From Patescibacteria group bacterium (lineage in GTDB: Bacteria > Patescibacteriota > Minisyncoccia > UBA6257 > 02-FULL-45-10c): DNA of 39,275 nt. Positions 23,680 through 31,455 of the stretch are shown piece after piece (position 1 is the first letter of the stretch; each line of letters starts with the position of its first letter). Where the stretch lies: NCBI GenBank assembly GCA_018969615.1, contig JAGWYA010000007.1, forward strand, positions 1 to 39,275, read 5' to 3'. A program made the translations under genes and the position numbers. The notes under the pieces are model-generated. The model was given only the letters and a program-made list of their open reading frames with translations, did not search any database and had not been told where the DNA came from.

Positions 23680-24180
23680 ATGGTCCCGGAAAAACAGCAT
23701 AAGGGGCTCCTTCCTTCATATGCGGCCCTGTGGGCGTTCGGAACAACGGCAATCTGGCTTATCGCCTGTATTTTTGGCGAGGGGTTGGGAGGAAGTCTGG
23801 GCGCGAACGATAAATGCTACCCATATCTCGGATGCACCTCCGGATTTTTCGGCTATGACGCGATCGAGCATTTTCTGTTCGGGGTTGCCGCAGTTTTTGT
23901 GCTTATCTGGCTTTTTCGCTCCCGCTTTTCGCTATTTTCAGGTGTCCGCTGGAAAGATATTCTGATCCTCATTGCCCTGGTCGCACTACTGTCCGTTTTT
24001 TGGGAGCTTTTTGAGTGTATACACGATCTGTTCCGCGCGGATATTCTTCATCAATCACTTCTTGATCTTCGTCTTCATATCAATCAATTGGATCAGCCAA
24101 GCAACCTTGATACGATGGGTGATCTCAGCTTCGCATTACTCGGCGCTTTTTTTGCATCATTCTTTGCCGTTAAGGAATAA
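23680..24180 (+). CDS. DUF2238/YjdF-like membrane protein
   Basis: A 166-residue protein with about four or five membrane helices. The start ATG 23680 follows TATAAT by 9 nt; a longer frame from 23587 would overlap the divergent ccdA promoter and is rejected. Motifs EHFLFG, FWELFECIHDLF and LDTMGDLSFALLGAF resemble the E-H, WE-x-x-E and DT-x-D motifs of the YjdF/DUF2238 family, whose function is unknown. It is divergent from ccdA. Confidence 0.7.
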   Translation: MVPEKQHKGLLPSYAALWAFGTTAIWLIACIFGEGLGGSLGANDKCYPYLGCTSGFFGYDAIEHFLFGVAAVFVLIWLFRSRFSLFSGVRWKDILILIALVALLSVFWELFECIHDLFRADILHQSLLDLRLHINQLDQPSNLDTMGDLSFALLGAFFASFFAVKE

Positions 24181-24251
24181 TTTCATTGTTTTTTTGCAGA
24201 CAGCCTGATAGGCTATGAAATAGCACTGGTTCATTGAAAGAGGTCTCAGAT

Positions 24252-24794
24252 ATGAAAAGCTTGGTCCTGTGCGGCGCTCTTCTGACGTGCATTTCGTCTC
24301 CGAAAACGGCGTCCCATTCGTGCCCGGTCCGCATGGCGATGCATGCGTCGCTTGCCGCCGTTGCGCCGAACGATCTGCTCACACCCGCTGATTATGCTTG
24401 GCCGTTGCATGACTTGAACGGCAAGAAGGTGATGCTCAGCGATCTTTCGGCTAAGGTAACACTCGTTGATTTTTGGGCGACCTGGTGTCCGTATTGCGTT
24501 GAAGAGTTGCCTGCGCTGCAGGGGCTGTACGACAAGACGAAGAACGATCCGAATATGCATATCGTCCTCGTTTCGAACGAGGATCCGACTACCGTGAAAA
24601 AGTTCATGGCTGCGCACGGCTATACGCTTCCGGTGTACGTCGTATCAGAGGGCGACATTCCCGCTTCTTTCGGGGTCAGGTACCTTCCGACCATGATCAT
24701 CCTCGTGAAAAAGACCTCTCAAGTACTGAGAGCTGTCGGTGCGATCCATTGGGATTCACCGCAGGTGATCGCTGCTTTGCGTAAGTTAGAGTGA
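24252..24794 (+). CDS. TlpA/ResA-like thioredoxin
   Basis: A 180-residue protein with an N-terminal signal sequence and a thioredoxin domain: [20 protein letters not shown] has the redox pair C-P-Y-C, and [10 protein letters not shown] has the cis-proline. TlpA/ResA proteins reduce disulfides outside the cytoplasmic membrane. The start ATG 24252 is chosen for AGAGGT 7-8 nt upstream; a frame six codons longer overlaps that site. With ccdA and the DipZ-like gene nearby it makes a local redox cluster. A terminator follows. Confidence 0.88.
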   Translation: MKSLVLCGALLTCISSPKTASHSCPVRMAMHASLAAVAPNDLLTPADYAWPLHDLNGKKVMLSDLSAKVTLVDFWATWCPYCVEELPALQGLYDKTKNDPNMHIVLVSNEDPTTVKKFMAAHGYTLPVYVVSEGDIPASFGVRYLPTMIILVKKTSQVLRAVGAIHWDSPQVIAALRKLE

Positions 24795-24810
24795 TCGGTT
24801 CTCTTATTCA

Positions 24811-24838
24811 GCCGCATGGTTCGCCATGTGGCTTTTTT
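24811..24838 (+). terminator. Intrinsic terminator
   Basis: A 9-bp stem GCCGCATGG / CCATGTGGC (one G-T pair) with a TTCG tetraloop, followed by TTTTTTAT. Confidence 0.88.
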
Positions 24839-24877
24839 ATAGTATTCGGGGTGGAAAACCTTTCTTTGGTCCGGAGC

Positions 24878-24883
24878 TATACT
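24878..24883 (+). promoter_or_regulatory. -10 box TATACT
   Basis: TATACTGAGGG lies about 47 nt before ATG 24931, so this transcript has a leader. Confidence 0.5.
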
Positions 24884-24930
24884 GAGGGTATAAAGGTCCA
24901 TTCATTAAGATCAGAAAGAAGCATATTCTT

Positions 24931-25185
24931 ATGAATACGAAATGTCAGCCGGTCGCCCTTGGCGTTGCCATTGGTGCGCTCTGGGCGTCCTATGTGTTCT
25001 TGCTGGTGCCTGCGGTCATGTGGTTCGGCGGCTGGGGAGGCGGTCTTATCGGTCCGCTCGGCACGCTGTATCTGGGTTATGACCTTTCGCTCGCCGGCGC
25101 GCTTATCGGCGCGGTTTGGGCTTTCGGTGACGGCTTTGTTGCCGGCGTGGTCATCGCGTGGGTATACAACAAGGTGGCGAAATAA
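24931..25185 (+). CDS. Small holin-like membrane protein
   Basis: An 84-residue protein with two membrane helices and a glycine-rich middle (WGGGLIGPLGTLYLGY), ending in GFVAGVVIAWVYNKV. This matches a widespread small membrane family often labelled bacteriophage holin because of its size and layout. No phage genes are nearby, so the label is probably only structural. It is flanked by terminators. Confidence 0.75.
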   Translation: MNTKCQPVALGVAIGALWASYVFLLVPAVMWFGGWGGGLIGPLGTLYLGYDLSLAGALIGAVWAFGDGFVAGVVIAWVYNKVAK

Positions 25186-25204
25186 TCATTGCAGTTCGGC
25201 AGAG

Positions 25205-25233
25205 AAAAACTCCGGCTTGAGCCGGAGTTTTTT
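25205..25233. terminator. Bidirectional terminator
   Basis: The stem AAAACTCCGGCT / AGCCGGAGTTTT with a 2-nt loop and T-runs on both strands lies between convergent genes. Confidence 0.85.
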
Positions 25234-25237
25234 GTTC

Positions 25238-25750
25238 CTAGTTCTTTTTCGGCGTTGGTTTTGCGGCGGACATGAACGCATGCCATCCCGGCACGGCGAT
25301 CAACGCGATAACCGCGCTGCCGATCACATCGATCGGATGATGGACGCCGACATATACCCGGGCGACCGCGATCAGCGCGGCAAGGACCCATAACAGGATA
25401 CCCATGCGCTTGTTCCAGTACAGTCCCACCGCCGCAAGGCCGGCAGCGAGCAAAGTGTGATCCGAGGGGAATCCGTTATCCGCCGCATGTGCGATCAGGG
25501 GGATGAAGTGATCGGTCACGAACGGGCGCGGGTCGAAATAAAATTGACCGCTGATCTTGCCGAGAAGATAGGTAAGGATCAGCGCCGGAACCGCAAAGAA
25601 GGCCATCTCTTTCCATTCGGATCGTGGACGGGAAAGTCCATAACCGCCCAGGATAAGGATCGGGACGATAAACAGATATTTTGCACAAATAATAAAAAAC
25701 ATAACCAGAGGAGAGACGAAGATCGGGCCGGTAGGGGAAAAATATAACAT
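25238..25750 (-). CDS. PAP2-family phosphatase (undecaprenyl diphosphatase-like)
   Basis: A 170-residue protein with about five membrane helices. The three PAP2 motifs are present: a K...FDPRPF segment, GFPSDHT, and RVYVGVHHPIDVIGS, with the catalytic histidines in the second and third. Such enzymes remove phosphate from lipid diphosphates; in bacteria of this gene style the likely substrate is undecaprenyl diphosphate, recycled for cell-wall synthesis. ATG 25750 has TACGAT exactly 6 nt upstream (25762-25757), so the mRNA is probably leaderless. Confidence 0.9.
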   Translation of the reverse strand: MLYFSPTGPIFVSPLVMFFIICAKYLFIVPILILGGYGLSRPRSEWKEMAFFAVPALILTYLLGKISGQFYFDPRPFVTDHFIPLIAHAADNGFPSDHTLLAAGLAAVGLYWNKRMGILLWVLAALIAVARVYVGVHHPIDVIGSAVIALIAVPGWHAFMSAAKPTPKKN

Positions 25751-25799
25751 GCTCTTATCGTATAAGAATATGCGGAGCCCGTCAAAAGAATCCCTATGC

Positions 25800-25805
25800 T
25801 ACACT
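25800..25805 (+). promoter_or_regulatory. -10 box 6 nt before the start codon (leaderless)
   Basis: TACACT-GAAAGC-ATG. It decides the start of the next gene at 25812 over a longer frame that begins upstream. Confidence 0.65.
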
Positions 25806-25811
25806 GAAAGC

Positions 25812-25997
25812 ATGGATACCGAACAGGAGATCGAAGAACTGAAAAAAGAGGTTGCCGATCTTAAGCAGGAGGTTGCTAAAAAAGAGGATAAGCCTGATCT
25901 GCGGAAAAAATATATCGTTTGGGGCGTGATGGTCCTCTTCATTGCCGGTTTTTATATTTACTATCTGGCAACGCTCCGGAGCTTCCTTAGTTTTTGA
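25812..25997 (+). CDS. Small coiled-coil protein with C-terminal membrane helix
   Basis: A 61-residue protein. Residues 3-30 form a charged heptad coiled coil (IEELKKEVADLKQEVAKKE), and a membrane helix follows (YIVWGVMVLFIAGFYIYYLA). It is tail-anchored, with the coiled coil in the cytoplasm. No family is recognised. It lies 6 nt upstream of the exchanger gene and is probably co-transcribed with it, so it could be a partner. Confidence 0.7.
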   Translation: MDTEQEIEELKKEVADLKQEVAKKEDKPDLRKKYIVWGVMVLFIAGFYIYYLATLRSFLSF

Positions 25998-26003
25998 TCG
26001 CCT

Positions 26004-26948
26004 ATGATATGGAATATCCTTTTTCTTCTTGTCGGCTTTGCAGCGCTCCTCAAAGGAGCAGATTATCTCATTGAGAGCTCTTCGGCGGTTGCGCGCCGGG
26101 CCGGCGTATCCGATTTTGTCGTCGGACTGACGATCATTGCGATCGGCACCTCGCTTCCCGAATTCTTTATCAGCGTGGTCTCGGCGGAGCAGAACGCCGG
26201 GAATCTTCTGGTCGGCAATGTGTTCGGCAGCAATGTGACGAATATTCTTCTTATCCTCGGCGTCCTCGCGATCTCCCGGCCGCTTCTTATGCGCTCCGCA
26301 ACGGTCATGAAAGAGATCCCGTTCATTGTGGTGTTATCGGGGTTCGTGGCGGTGCTTGCGACCGGCGCCGGTCCGATGCGGATGATCGGCATGCCGGGAG
26401 GGATCGCGTTGCTCGTGACCTTTCTGGGATTTTTATATTATATTTACCGCTTTTCCCGCACCGAGGCGGCGCTGACCGATGTGCCGGCTCGTTCCATTGT
26501 AAATCCGGTCGCGCTTGCGGTGACCTTTGTCCTCGGATGTATCGGCTTGGTGTTCGGATCGCAGATCGTCGTGACGAGCGCCGTGGCGCTTTCCGCGATG
26601 CTTGGGGTCAGCCAGGCATCCGTCGGGCTGACGGTCGTTGCGCTCGGAACGTCGTTGCCCGAGCTCGCGACATCGTTCCTTGCCTCCGCCAAGCAGCGGC
26701 ATGAAATGGCGGTCGGGAATATCATCGGTTCGAACGTGTTCAATATCTCCATGGCCCTGGGGACAGCCGCAGTGATCCGCCCCGTCGTATTCTCGGCATC
26801 ACTTCTGAACGACCTTTATGTCGGCTTGGCAGCGGCCGTTCTTTTGTTCATATTTGCGTTCACCGGCGAGCGTTTCACGGTCAAGCGCTGGCAGGGCGCG
26901 ATCCTGGTCCTCTTGTACGTTATCTATATCGCCGTATCGGTGCGTTAG
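26004..26948 (+). CDS. Sodium/calcium exchanger family protein (YrbG-like)
   Basis: A 314-residue protein with about ten membrane helices and two inverted copies of the alpha repeat: GLTIIAIGTSLPEFFISV with NLLVGNVFGSNVTN, and GLTVVALGTSLPELATSF with EMAVGNIIGSNVFN. These G-T-S-L-P-E and G-N-x-x-G-S-N motifs hold the acidic and Asn residues that bind Ca2+ and Na+. It would export calcium in exchange for sodium or protons. The length fits the family. Confidence 0.95.
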   Translation: MIWNILFLLVGFAALLKGADYLIESSSAVARRAGVSDFVVGLTIIAIGTSLPEFFISVVSAEQNAGNLLVGNVFGSNVTNILLILGVLAISRPLLMRSATVMKEIPFIVVLSGFVAVLATGAGPMRMIGMPGGIALLVTFLGFLYYIYRFSRTEAALTDVPARSIVNPVALAVTFVLGCIGLVFGSQIVVTSAVALSAMLGVSQASVGLTVVALGTSLPELATSFLASAKQRHEMAVGNIIGSNVFNISMALGTAAVIRPVVFSASLLNDLYVGLAAAVLLFIFAFTGERFTVKRWQGAILVLLYVIYIAVSVR

Positions 26949-26978
26949 CGTATTTCTGTACGAATGGCGGGGGTTTGC

Positions 26979-26984
26979 TATGAT
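26979..26984 (+). promoter_or_regulatory. -10 box 7 nt before the start codon (leaderless)
   Basis: TATGAT-AAAGGAA-ATG. It favours ATG 26992 over ATG 26980, which overlaps the box. Confidence 0.6.
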
Positions 26985-26991
26985 AAAGGAA

Positions 26992-28128
26992 ATGACCCAT
27001 TCTGATATTCTTATTGTCGGCGGCGGTTTGGCGGGCCTAGGGTGCGCGAAACATCTCCATGACCAGGGCGAGTCTTTTATGCTGGTCACCGACACGCTTG
27101 GCGGGCGCGTAAAGCGGTCTCCCGACGGTAAAGTGAATTACGGCGCATACTACGTCACCAAAGATTGCGTGAATATCATGCCGTATATCACGAAGGTGCG
27201 GTGGCTCAAGTGGTCTGACTACCATTTTCACCGCGGTTCGGAGCATTATCATATCTTTTCGCCGCGGCTCATCAAGCACATTCCTGCAGCGCTCCGGTTA
27301 TTCCCTGACCTCTATCGCTTCCGCCGCCATTTTAATAAGCTTCGCCGGGACTCGCTCGATCATCCCCGGAAAGAATTGATCGAGAAAGATCCGTATCTCA
27401 GCCGGCTGTATCATATGAAAGCGGCGGAGTATATCAAGGAGAAAAAACTGGAAGCGTTCGTGAAAGAGTACCTTGAGCAGATCCTTTGGGCATCGTTCTT
27501 CCATGATCCGTATGAAGTGCAGGCGGCGTATTTCGTGGGATCGCTCCTGCCGATCATTATTCCGAGCTATTCGTTCGAGTTCCGCTTCGATGAGCTGGTG
27601 GCGCCGTTCAAAGATGTGATCATGACGGATACCGTGACGAAGGTGACTCGGACCGATAACGGCTATACGGTTCTGACGAAGAAAGGAGATGAGTATTCCT
27701 GCCGGACGCTGGTGCTCGCAACGCCGATGACGGTCACGAATCAACTGGTGCCGCCGCAGAAGATCAAGGGGACGATCGATTGCTCGTATTATCACATCCG
27801 CGGGGAGATCAAGCCGGAATACGATGTGCGCAATTACAATTTCTTTTCGCTCGAAGAGGCGAGCCTGACGGCGCATGAGGCCGACGGAACCTATCTCTAT
27901 TTCTATACGGCGAAAGATAATATCCATAAATATTTCAACAAGTTCGAAGTGATCACGAAGGATACCTGGCATCCCGCCTTGTTCTTTTTGGGTGATGAAT
28001 ATGTCGACATGCATCCGGCGCCGAATTTATTCCTGGCGAACGATCATAACGTCGCCAGCACGGAAGATGCGTTCATTAACGGGATCTATGCGGCAAAGAC
28101 CGTGCTTCGCGAACGCAAAAAATCTTGA
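26992..28128 (+). CDS. FAD-dependent oxidoreductase (amine oxidase-like)
   Basis: A 378-residue flavoprotein. The N-terminus has the Rossmann dinucleotide-binding motif DILIVGGGLAGLGCAKHL, then TDTLGGRVKRS, typical of the amine oxidase/phytoene desaturase superfamily. The C-terminus has FFLGDEYVDMHPAPNLFLANDH, followed by ASTEDAFINGIYAA, the second FAD-binding region. The substrate is unknown; polyamines, carotenoids or protoporphyrin are used by relatives. The start at 26992 puts the FAD motif near the N-terminus, as usual. The gene stands alone between the exchanger and an NlpC-like gene. Confidence 0.85.
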   Translation: MTHSDILIVGGGLAGLGCAKHLHDQGESFMLVTDTLGGRVKRSPDGKVNYGAYYVTKDCVNIMPYITKVRWLKWSDYHFHRGSEHYHIFSPRLIKHIPAALRLFPDLYRFRRHFNKLRRDSLDHPRKELIEKDPYLSRLYHMKAAEYIKEKKLEAFVKEYLEQILWASFFHDPYEVQAAYFVGSLLPIIIPSYSFEFRFDELVAPFKDVIMTDTVTKVTRTDNGYTVLTKKGDEYSCRTLVLATPMTVTNQLVPPQKIKGTIDCSYYHIRGEIKPEYDVRNYNFFSLEEASLTAHEADGTYLYFYTAKDNIHKYFNKFEVITKDTWHPALFFLGDEYVDMHPAPNLFLANDHNVASTEDAFINGIYAAKTVLRERKKS

Positions 28129-28183
28129 AGAAACGCCTGCTTCGCGGTACGCTGAAGGCAGTAACTTTTAAGAGGGGATATTC

Positions 28184-28666
28184 ATGGATACACCCAAACC
28201 GCAGCTGAATCTGGTAAAGACCTATCTTGCGATCATCAACAACAGCGTGGATTCACGGTTGTTCCGCAATTTTTATCTGACGATCGACGGGAAGGACGTT
28301 GATGTAACGCGAGATGGATCCGTATCATGCGCGTTCCTGGTCTCGAACGTTCTCAATATGCTTCCCGCTCCGCGCTGGATCGGAGGTCCGCATTTGACCG
28401 TCTCATCGACCATTAAAGACCTTCGCGCTCATGGCTGGTACGATATTACCGCGCCTCGCCCGGGAGCTATTCTGGTATGGGAACCGAAGCTTATTCATGG
28501 AAATATGAATGAGCATACCGGATTTTATGTCGGAGATGACATGGCGGTAAGTAATCGATATGAGTACGGTGTTCCGATCAAACATCACTGGACGTATGGT
28601 ATGAAGGATGGGAAGCCGGTTCGCCGGGTGATCACCATGCTCTGGCATGACGCATTGGGGAAATAG
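28184..28666 (+). CDS. NlpC/P60- or CHAP-like cysteine hydrolase (putative)
   Basis: A 160-residue protein with the pattern of a papain-like amidase: a cysteine in GSVSCAFLVSNVL (C48), PGAILVWE in the middle strand, and a histidine in NEHTGFYVGDDMAVSN (about H114). NlpC/P60 enzymes cut peptidoglycan peptides. There is no signal peptide, so it may act in the cytoplasm or on another amide. AGAGGGG 6 nt before ATG 28184 is a good ribosome binding site, one of the clearer ones here. Confidence 0.65.
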   Translation: MDTPKPQLNLVKTYLAIINNSVDSRLFRNFYLTIDGKDVDVTRDGSVSCAFLVSNVLNMLPAPRWIGGPHLTVSSTIKDLRAHGWYDITAPRPGAILVWEPKLIHGNMNEHTGFYVGDDMAVSNRYEYGVPIKHHWTYGMKDGKPVRRVITMLWHDALGK

Positions 28667-28729
28667 CATTTTATTTCCCTTTTTTGTTTGGTACACTAAG
28701 GAAAGTTCTGAACGATCCCGGGGAGCATC

Positions 28730-29071
28730 GTGGGTAATGACATGGATGAATTCCTCGACCGATTGGGCAAAAAGCTCCATCCGCCGAACTTTCTTGACCG
28801 CTGGTGGCGCCGCATGCGCAATCATTGCGAGCAGTGCGGGGCGAAGCTCATTCAATACGAAAATTATCACGGAAAGAATTTCGTGTGCAGCGGAACGGCA
28901 AAACACGTGCGTTATGCGGCGGATATCAATATTACCGCCGCGCTCATTGCGCTCATTTTCGTGCTCGCGGCCGTTCTGTTCGCACAGAATTGCGGCTTGA
29001 CCTCTCCGCCGGATAGGCCTCATCGGAACGGACAGAGGGAACTTTACATGGTTCCCGATCCGCCCCGTTAA
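28730..29071 (+). CDS. Small zinc-ribbon-like membrane protein
   Basis: A 113-residue protein from GTG 28730, with GGGGAG 4 nt upstream; ATG 28742 is the alternative. Residues 33-36 are C-E-Q-C, with a third cysteine in FVCSG (about 54), suggesting a reduced zinc ribbon. A membrane helix follows (ITAALIALIFVLAAVLFA) and then a short polar tail. The function is unknown. Confidence 0.6.
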   Translation: MGNDMDEFLDRLGKKLHPPNFLDRWWRRMRNHCEQCGAKLIQYENYHGKNFVCSGTAKHVRYAADINITAALIALIFVLAAVLFAQNCGLTSPPDRPHRNGQRELYMVPDPPR

Positions 29072-29075
29072 GATA

Positions 29076-29103
29076 AAGACATGTCTTGCACATGTCTTTT
29101 TAT
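29076..29103. terminator. Terminator between convergent genes
   Basis: The stem AAAGACATGT / ACATGTCTTT with a 5-nt loop is followed by TTATTTT on the plus strand. The minus side also has T-rich sequence. Confidence 0.75.
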
Positions 29104-29108
29104 TTTAC

Positions 29109-29483
29109 TTATCCGAAGAGCCGCTTGATCCAAGATCTCTTTTTCTGGAAACCCAGAAGCGAGTGAGGTTTTTCTGAGAGATGGTCTTTGGCGAGCAGGA
29201 GAAGGCGGCGCCTTTCTTCTTCCACGGTCGCGCCTTCATATTCGCCGCTGTGCGCCGAGCTTCCTTCATAGCTCGGCTTTTTCATGTCCAAATGCATGCT
29301 GATCATTGTTTCTCCGTTCGCATTTTCAAGATAGATGTGAAAGCGGGGATAGAAGCGTCCCGGATCAAGGCTCCGTGCATAGCTGATCTCATCATTCTTA
29401 TGCGGGTTATGGATCTCGATATAGCTGCAGGTCCGCAGGAAGTATTGTGGAGAAACGGAAAGTTTTGGGATAGTGAATCGCAT
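29109..29483 (-). CDS. Hypothetical soluble protein
   Basis: A 124-residue protein with a beta-rich N-terminal half (FRTCSYIEIHNP, RFYPRFHIYLEN, ETMISMHLDMK) and a helical, basic C-terminus (EEERRRLLLLAKDHL...WIKRLFG). It has no signal peptide or known motif. It is divergent from the DUF456 gene, with only 14 bp between the two start codons. Confidence 0.7.
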   Translation of the reverse strand: MRFTIPKLSVSPQYFLRTCSYIEIHNPHKNDEISYARSLDPGRFYPRFHIYLENANGETMISMHLDMKKPSYEGSSAHSGEYEGATVEEERRRLLLLAKDHLSEKPHSLLGFQKKRSWIKRLFG

Positions 29484-29497
29484 GATATGATAATACT
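29484..29497. promoter_or_regulatory. Overlapping divergent leaderless promoters in 14 bp
   Basis: The whole gap between two start codons is GATATGATAATACT. On the plus strand TATGAT (29486-29491) is 6 nt before ATG 29498. On the minus strand TATTAT (29495-29490) is 6 nt before ATG 29483. The two boxes share two base pairs (29490-29491), so only one polymerase can bind at a time. Any -35 boxes must lie inside the opposite gene. Confidence 0.7.
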
Positions 29498-29986
29498 ATG
29501 ACAGGAGAAGTGCTTTTATTGATCTTCGCGTTTGCGCTGGTTGTCAGCGGATTGGTTGTCGGGATCGCGGTGCCGATCCTGCCGGGCGTACCCATGGCAT
29601 GGCTCGGCATGGTCTTATTCGCGTACGCGACGCATTTTGCGGTCATTACCTGGCGCACCCTTCTTCTTTTTTTGGTATTTGTCATTGTAGCACTCCTCAT
29701 CGATTTTGTCGCACCGCTGATCGGCGCGCGACGGTACCATGCGAGCAAGTATGGTCTTTATGGAGCGGGGCTTGGCGTTCTGTTTGGGATGGTGCTGTTG
29801 GGTCCGATCGGTATTTTGATCGGCCCTGCTGCCGGCGCGGTTATCGGCGAGCTTGCTTACGGCAAGGAGCCTGACGAGGCCATCGAATCCTCAAAAGGAG
29901 CCTTACTTGGCTTTTTGGCGGGAAGCCTGATCAAGTTCGTCCTTATTTTGGTCATGCTTGGCTTTATGCTTTCTGCTCTTTTTTAA
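29498..29986 (+). CDS. DUF456 family membrane protein
   Basis: A 162-residue protein with about five membrane helices. Family marks are VPILPGVPMAWLG, DFVAPLIGARRYHASKYGLYGAGLG, GPIGILIGPAAGAVIGELAYGK and GALLGFLAGSLIKF. DUF456 proteins are common small membrane proteins without a firm function. It starts at ATG 29498, 6 nt after a TATGAT box. Confidence 0.88.
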   Translation: MTGEVLLLIFAFALVVSGLVVGIAVPILPGVPMAWLGMVLFAYATHFAVITWRTLLLFLVFVIVALLIDFVAPLIGARRYHASKYGLYGAGLGVLFGMVLLGPIGILIGPAAGAVIGELAYGKEPDEAIESSKGALLGFLAGSLIKFVLILVMLGFMLSALF

Positions 29987-30031
29987 CCGACCGAGATGAC
30001 CTTTTCCGGCAAGGAAAGGTTGTAATCAGTA

Positions 30032-31030
30032 ATGAAATATAGACAGAGACAAGCCTCTCTTCAGAAGGGGGTGAAGGCGAAAAAGATCGTCGTGATCGGC
30101 GGCGGCACCGGTGTGTATATGGTTTTAAGCGCCCTCCGCAATGATCCCTATGATCTGACGGCGATCGTGACGATGGCCGATGACGGCGGCTCCACCGGCG
30201 TCCTTCGTGAGGAATTCGGGATCCTTCCGCCGGGCGATATCCGCCGCGCATTGATCGCGCTCTCAGACCCTGACCAGGCGATGCTTGCCGATCTTTTCGC
30301 GTACCGCTTTTCCGAAGGCGTCGGGCTGACCGGACATAATTTCGGCAATCTCTTCCTGACCGCGCTTCAGCGCCTCACCGGGGATTTCGAATCCGCGATC
30401 GCGGCCGCAGGATCGATCTTGGGAATGCGGGGGAATGTGATCCCGGTCACGCTTCGTGCTTCAACGCTTATGGCTGAGCTGGAGGACGGACGCGTGATCC
30501 GCGGGGAGACGCGCATCGATGTTCCGCAGCATGACGGACGGCTTCGCGTGAAGCGGGTCTGGCTTGATAAGGCTGCAACGATCAATCCGCGGGCGCGCGA
30601 GGCGATCCTTTCCGCTGATCTGATCATTATCGGTCCGGGAGACCTGTATACGAGCCTGGTTCCCAATCTGCTGGTCCGGGGAGTGCCGGAAGCGTTGCAT
30701 CGCACGAAAGGAAAGGTGGCGTATCTGGTGAATGTCATGACCAAGTTCGGCGAGACGAGCGGTTTTTCAGCCTCTGATTTTGTCGGTGCGATCCAGCGCT
30801 ATCTCCGTCCGAATACGCTCGATCTTGCGGTGATGAACAATAAGCGGCCCTCGCCCGGCCGTTTGCGCGGCTATGTCCGCGAACATGCTGAATTCGTGGT
30901 TCCTGACACGGATGCGATCAGATCAGGAAAATACGGACCGGTGCCGATCGCTCTCGATCTTATCCGTACGCGGGGATATGTTCGCCATGATCCTCAGAAA
31001 GTCCGGGATGTTGTCAAAATGATCATTTAG
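30032..31030 (+). CDS. yvcK: YvcK/CofD-like gluconeogenesis factor
   Basis: A 332-residue protein of the YvcK/CofD family: KKIVVIGGGTGVYMVLSAL near the start, TMADDGGSTGVLRE, PPGDIRRALIAL, GHNFGNLFLTAL, and LIIIGPGDLYTSLVPNLLV. YvcK binds UDP-sugars and is needed for cell-wall synthesis and shape under gluconeogenic growth. The length fits. The start could be ATG 30032 or a GTG at 30071; TGTAAT lies 5 nt before the ATG, which may again be a leaderless layout. Confidence 0.92.
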   Translation: MKYRQRQASLQKGVKAKKIVVIGGGTGVYMVLSALRNDPYDLTAIVTMADDGGSTGVLREEFGILPPGDIRRALIALSDPDQAMLADLFAYRFSEGVGLTGHNFGNLFLTALQRLTGDFESAIAAAGSILGMRGNVIPVTLRASTLMAELEDGRVIRGETRIDVPQHDGRLRVKRVWLDKAATINPRAREAILSADLIIIGPGDLYTSLVPNLLVRGVPEALHRTKGKVAYLVNVMTKFGETSGFSASDFVGAIQRYLRPNTLDLAVMNNKRPSPGRLRGYVREHAEFVVPDTDAIRSGKYGPVPIALDLIRTRGYVRHDPQKVRDVVKMII

Positions 31031-31068
31031 ATATACAGTATCGCCAGTAGTTTCAAAGGAGGAAAAGA

Positions 31069-31383
31069 ATGAGCGGTGCCGACCTTCGTCCGTGGAAGTG
31101 GGAAGTACTGCAGGGCTTGAAGCAGAAAAAAGACAGCGACGTTCGTTTCAGCGCGGTCCTGAGAACGGTGTTCGAAATGCGCTCCGGGCACATTCTTGCG
31201 GTCGGAAAACGATCGGGAGTGGATTACGAGGATGCGCTCCGGCATTGCCTGTATCTTCAAAGGCTCAGACTCGTCGATCTTGACCCGACCTGCGCCATCG
31301 ATCCGTTCTCGACCTCGTTCGTTCTCTCGGAAAAAGGGCTTCTGATCGAGCGCGATCTCTACGGGCTCAACCTGCTCTCATAA
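31069..31383 (+). CDS. Hypothetical small protein, winged-helix-like
   Basis: A 104-residue soluble protein. AAAGGAGG 6 nt before ATG 31069 is the strongest ribosome binding site in the right part. The pattern of helices followed by LRLVDLDPTCA and TSFVLSEKGLLIERDLYGL resembles a winged helix with a beta wing (SEKG), but no family is certain. It lies 38 nt after yvcK, probably in the same transcript. Confidence 0.65.
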   Translation: MSGADLRPWKWEVLQGLKQKKDSDVRFSAVLRTVFEMRSGHILAVGKRSGVDYEDALRHCLYLQRLRLVDLDPTCAIDPFSTSFVLSEKGLLIERDLYGLNLLS

Positions 31384-31395
31384 TATTCTCTCATC

Positions 31396-31421
31396 GGTTC
31401 CCCTTCGGGGGAACCTTTTTT
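31396..31421 (+). terminator. Intrinsic terminator
   Basis: The stem GGTTCCCC / GGGGAACC with a TTCG tetraloop, then TTTTTT. Confidence 0.9.
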
Positions 31422-31425
31422 AATA

Positions 31426-31455
31426 AAGATCCCCGCATGATGCGGGGATCTTTTC
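31426..31455. terminator. Terminator for recA
   Basis: The stem AAAGATCCCCGCA / TGCGGGGATCTTT, with T-rich flanks on both strands, lies directly after the recA stop on the minus strand. Confidence 0.85.

Noticed and set aside
24931-25185. A phage holin
   Set aside because: The size and helices fit a family with that label, but no lysis or phage genes are near. It is treated as a small membrane protein.
27298-28014. A 238-codon minus-strand frame
   Set aside because: Antisense to the FAD oxidoreductase gene.
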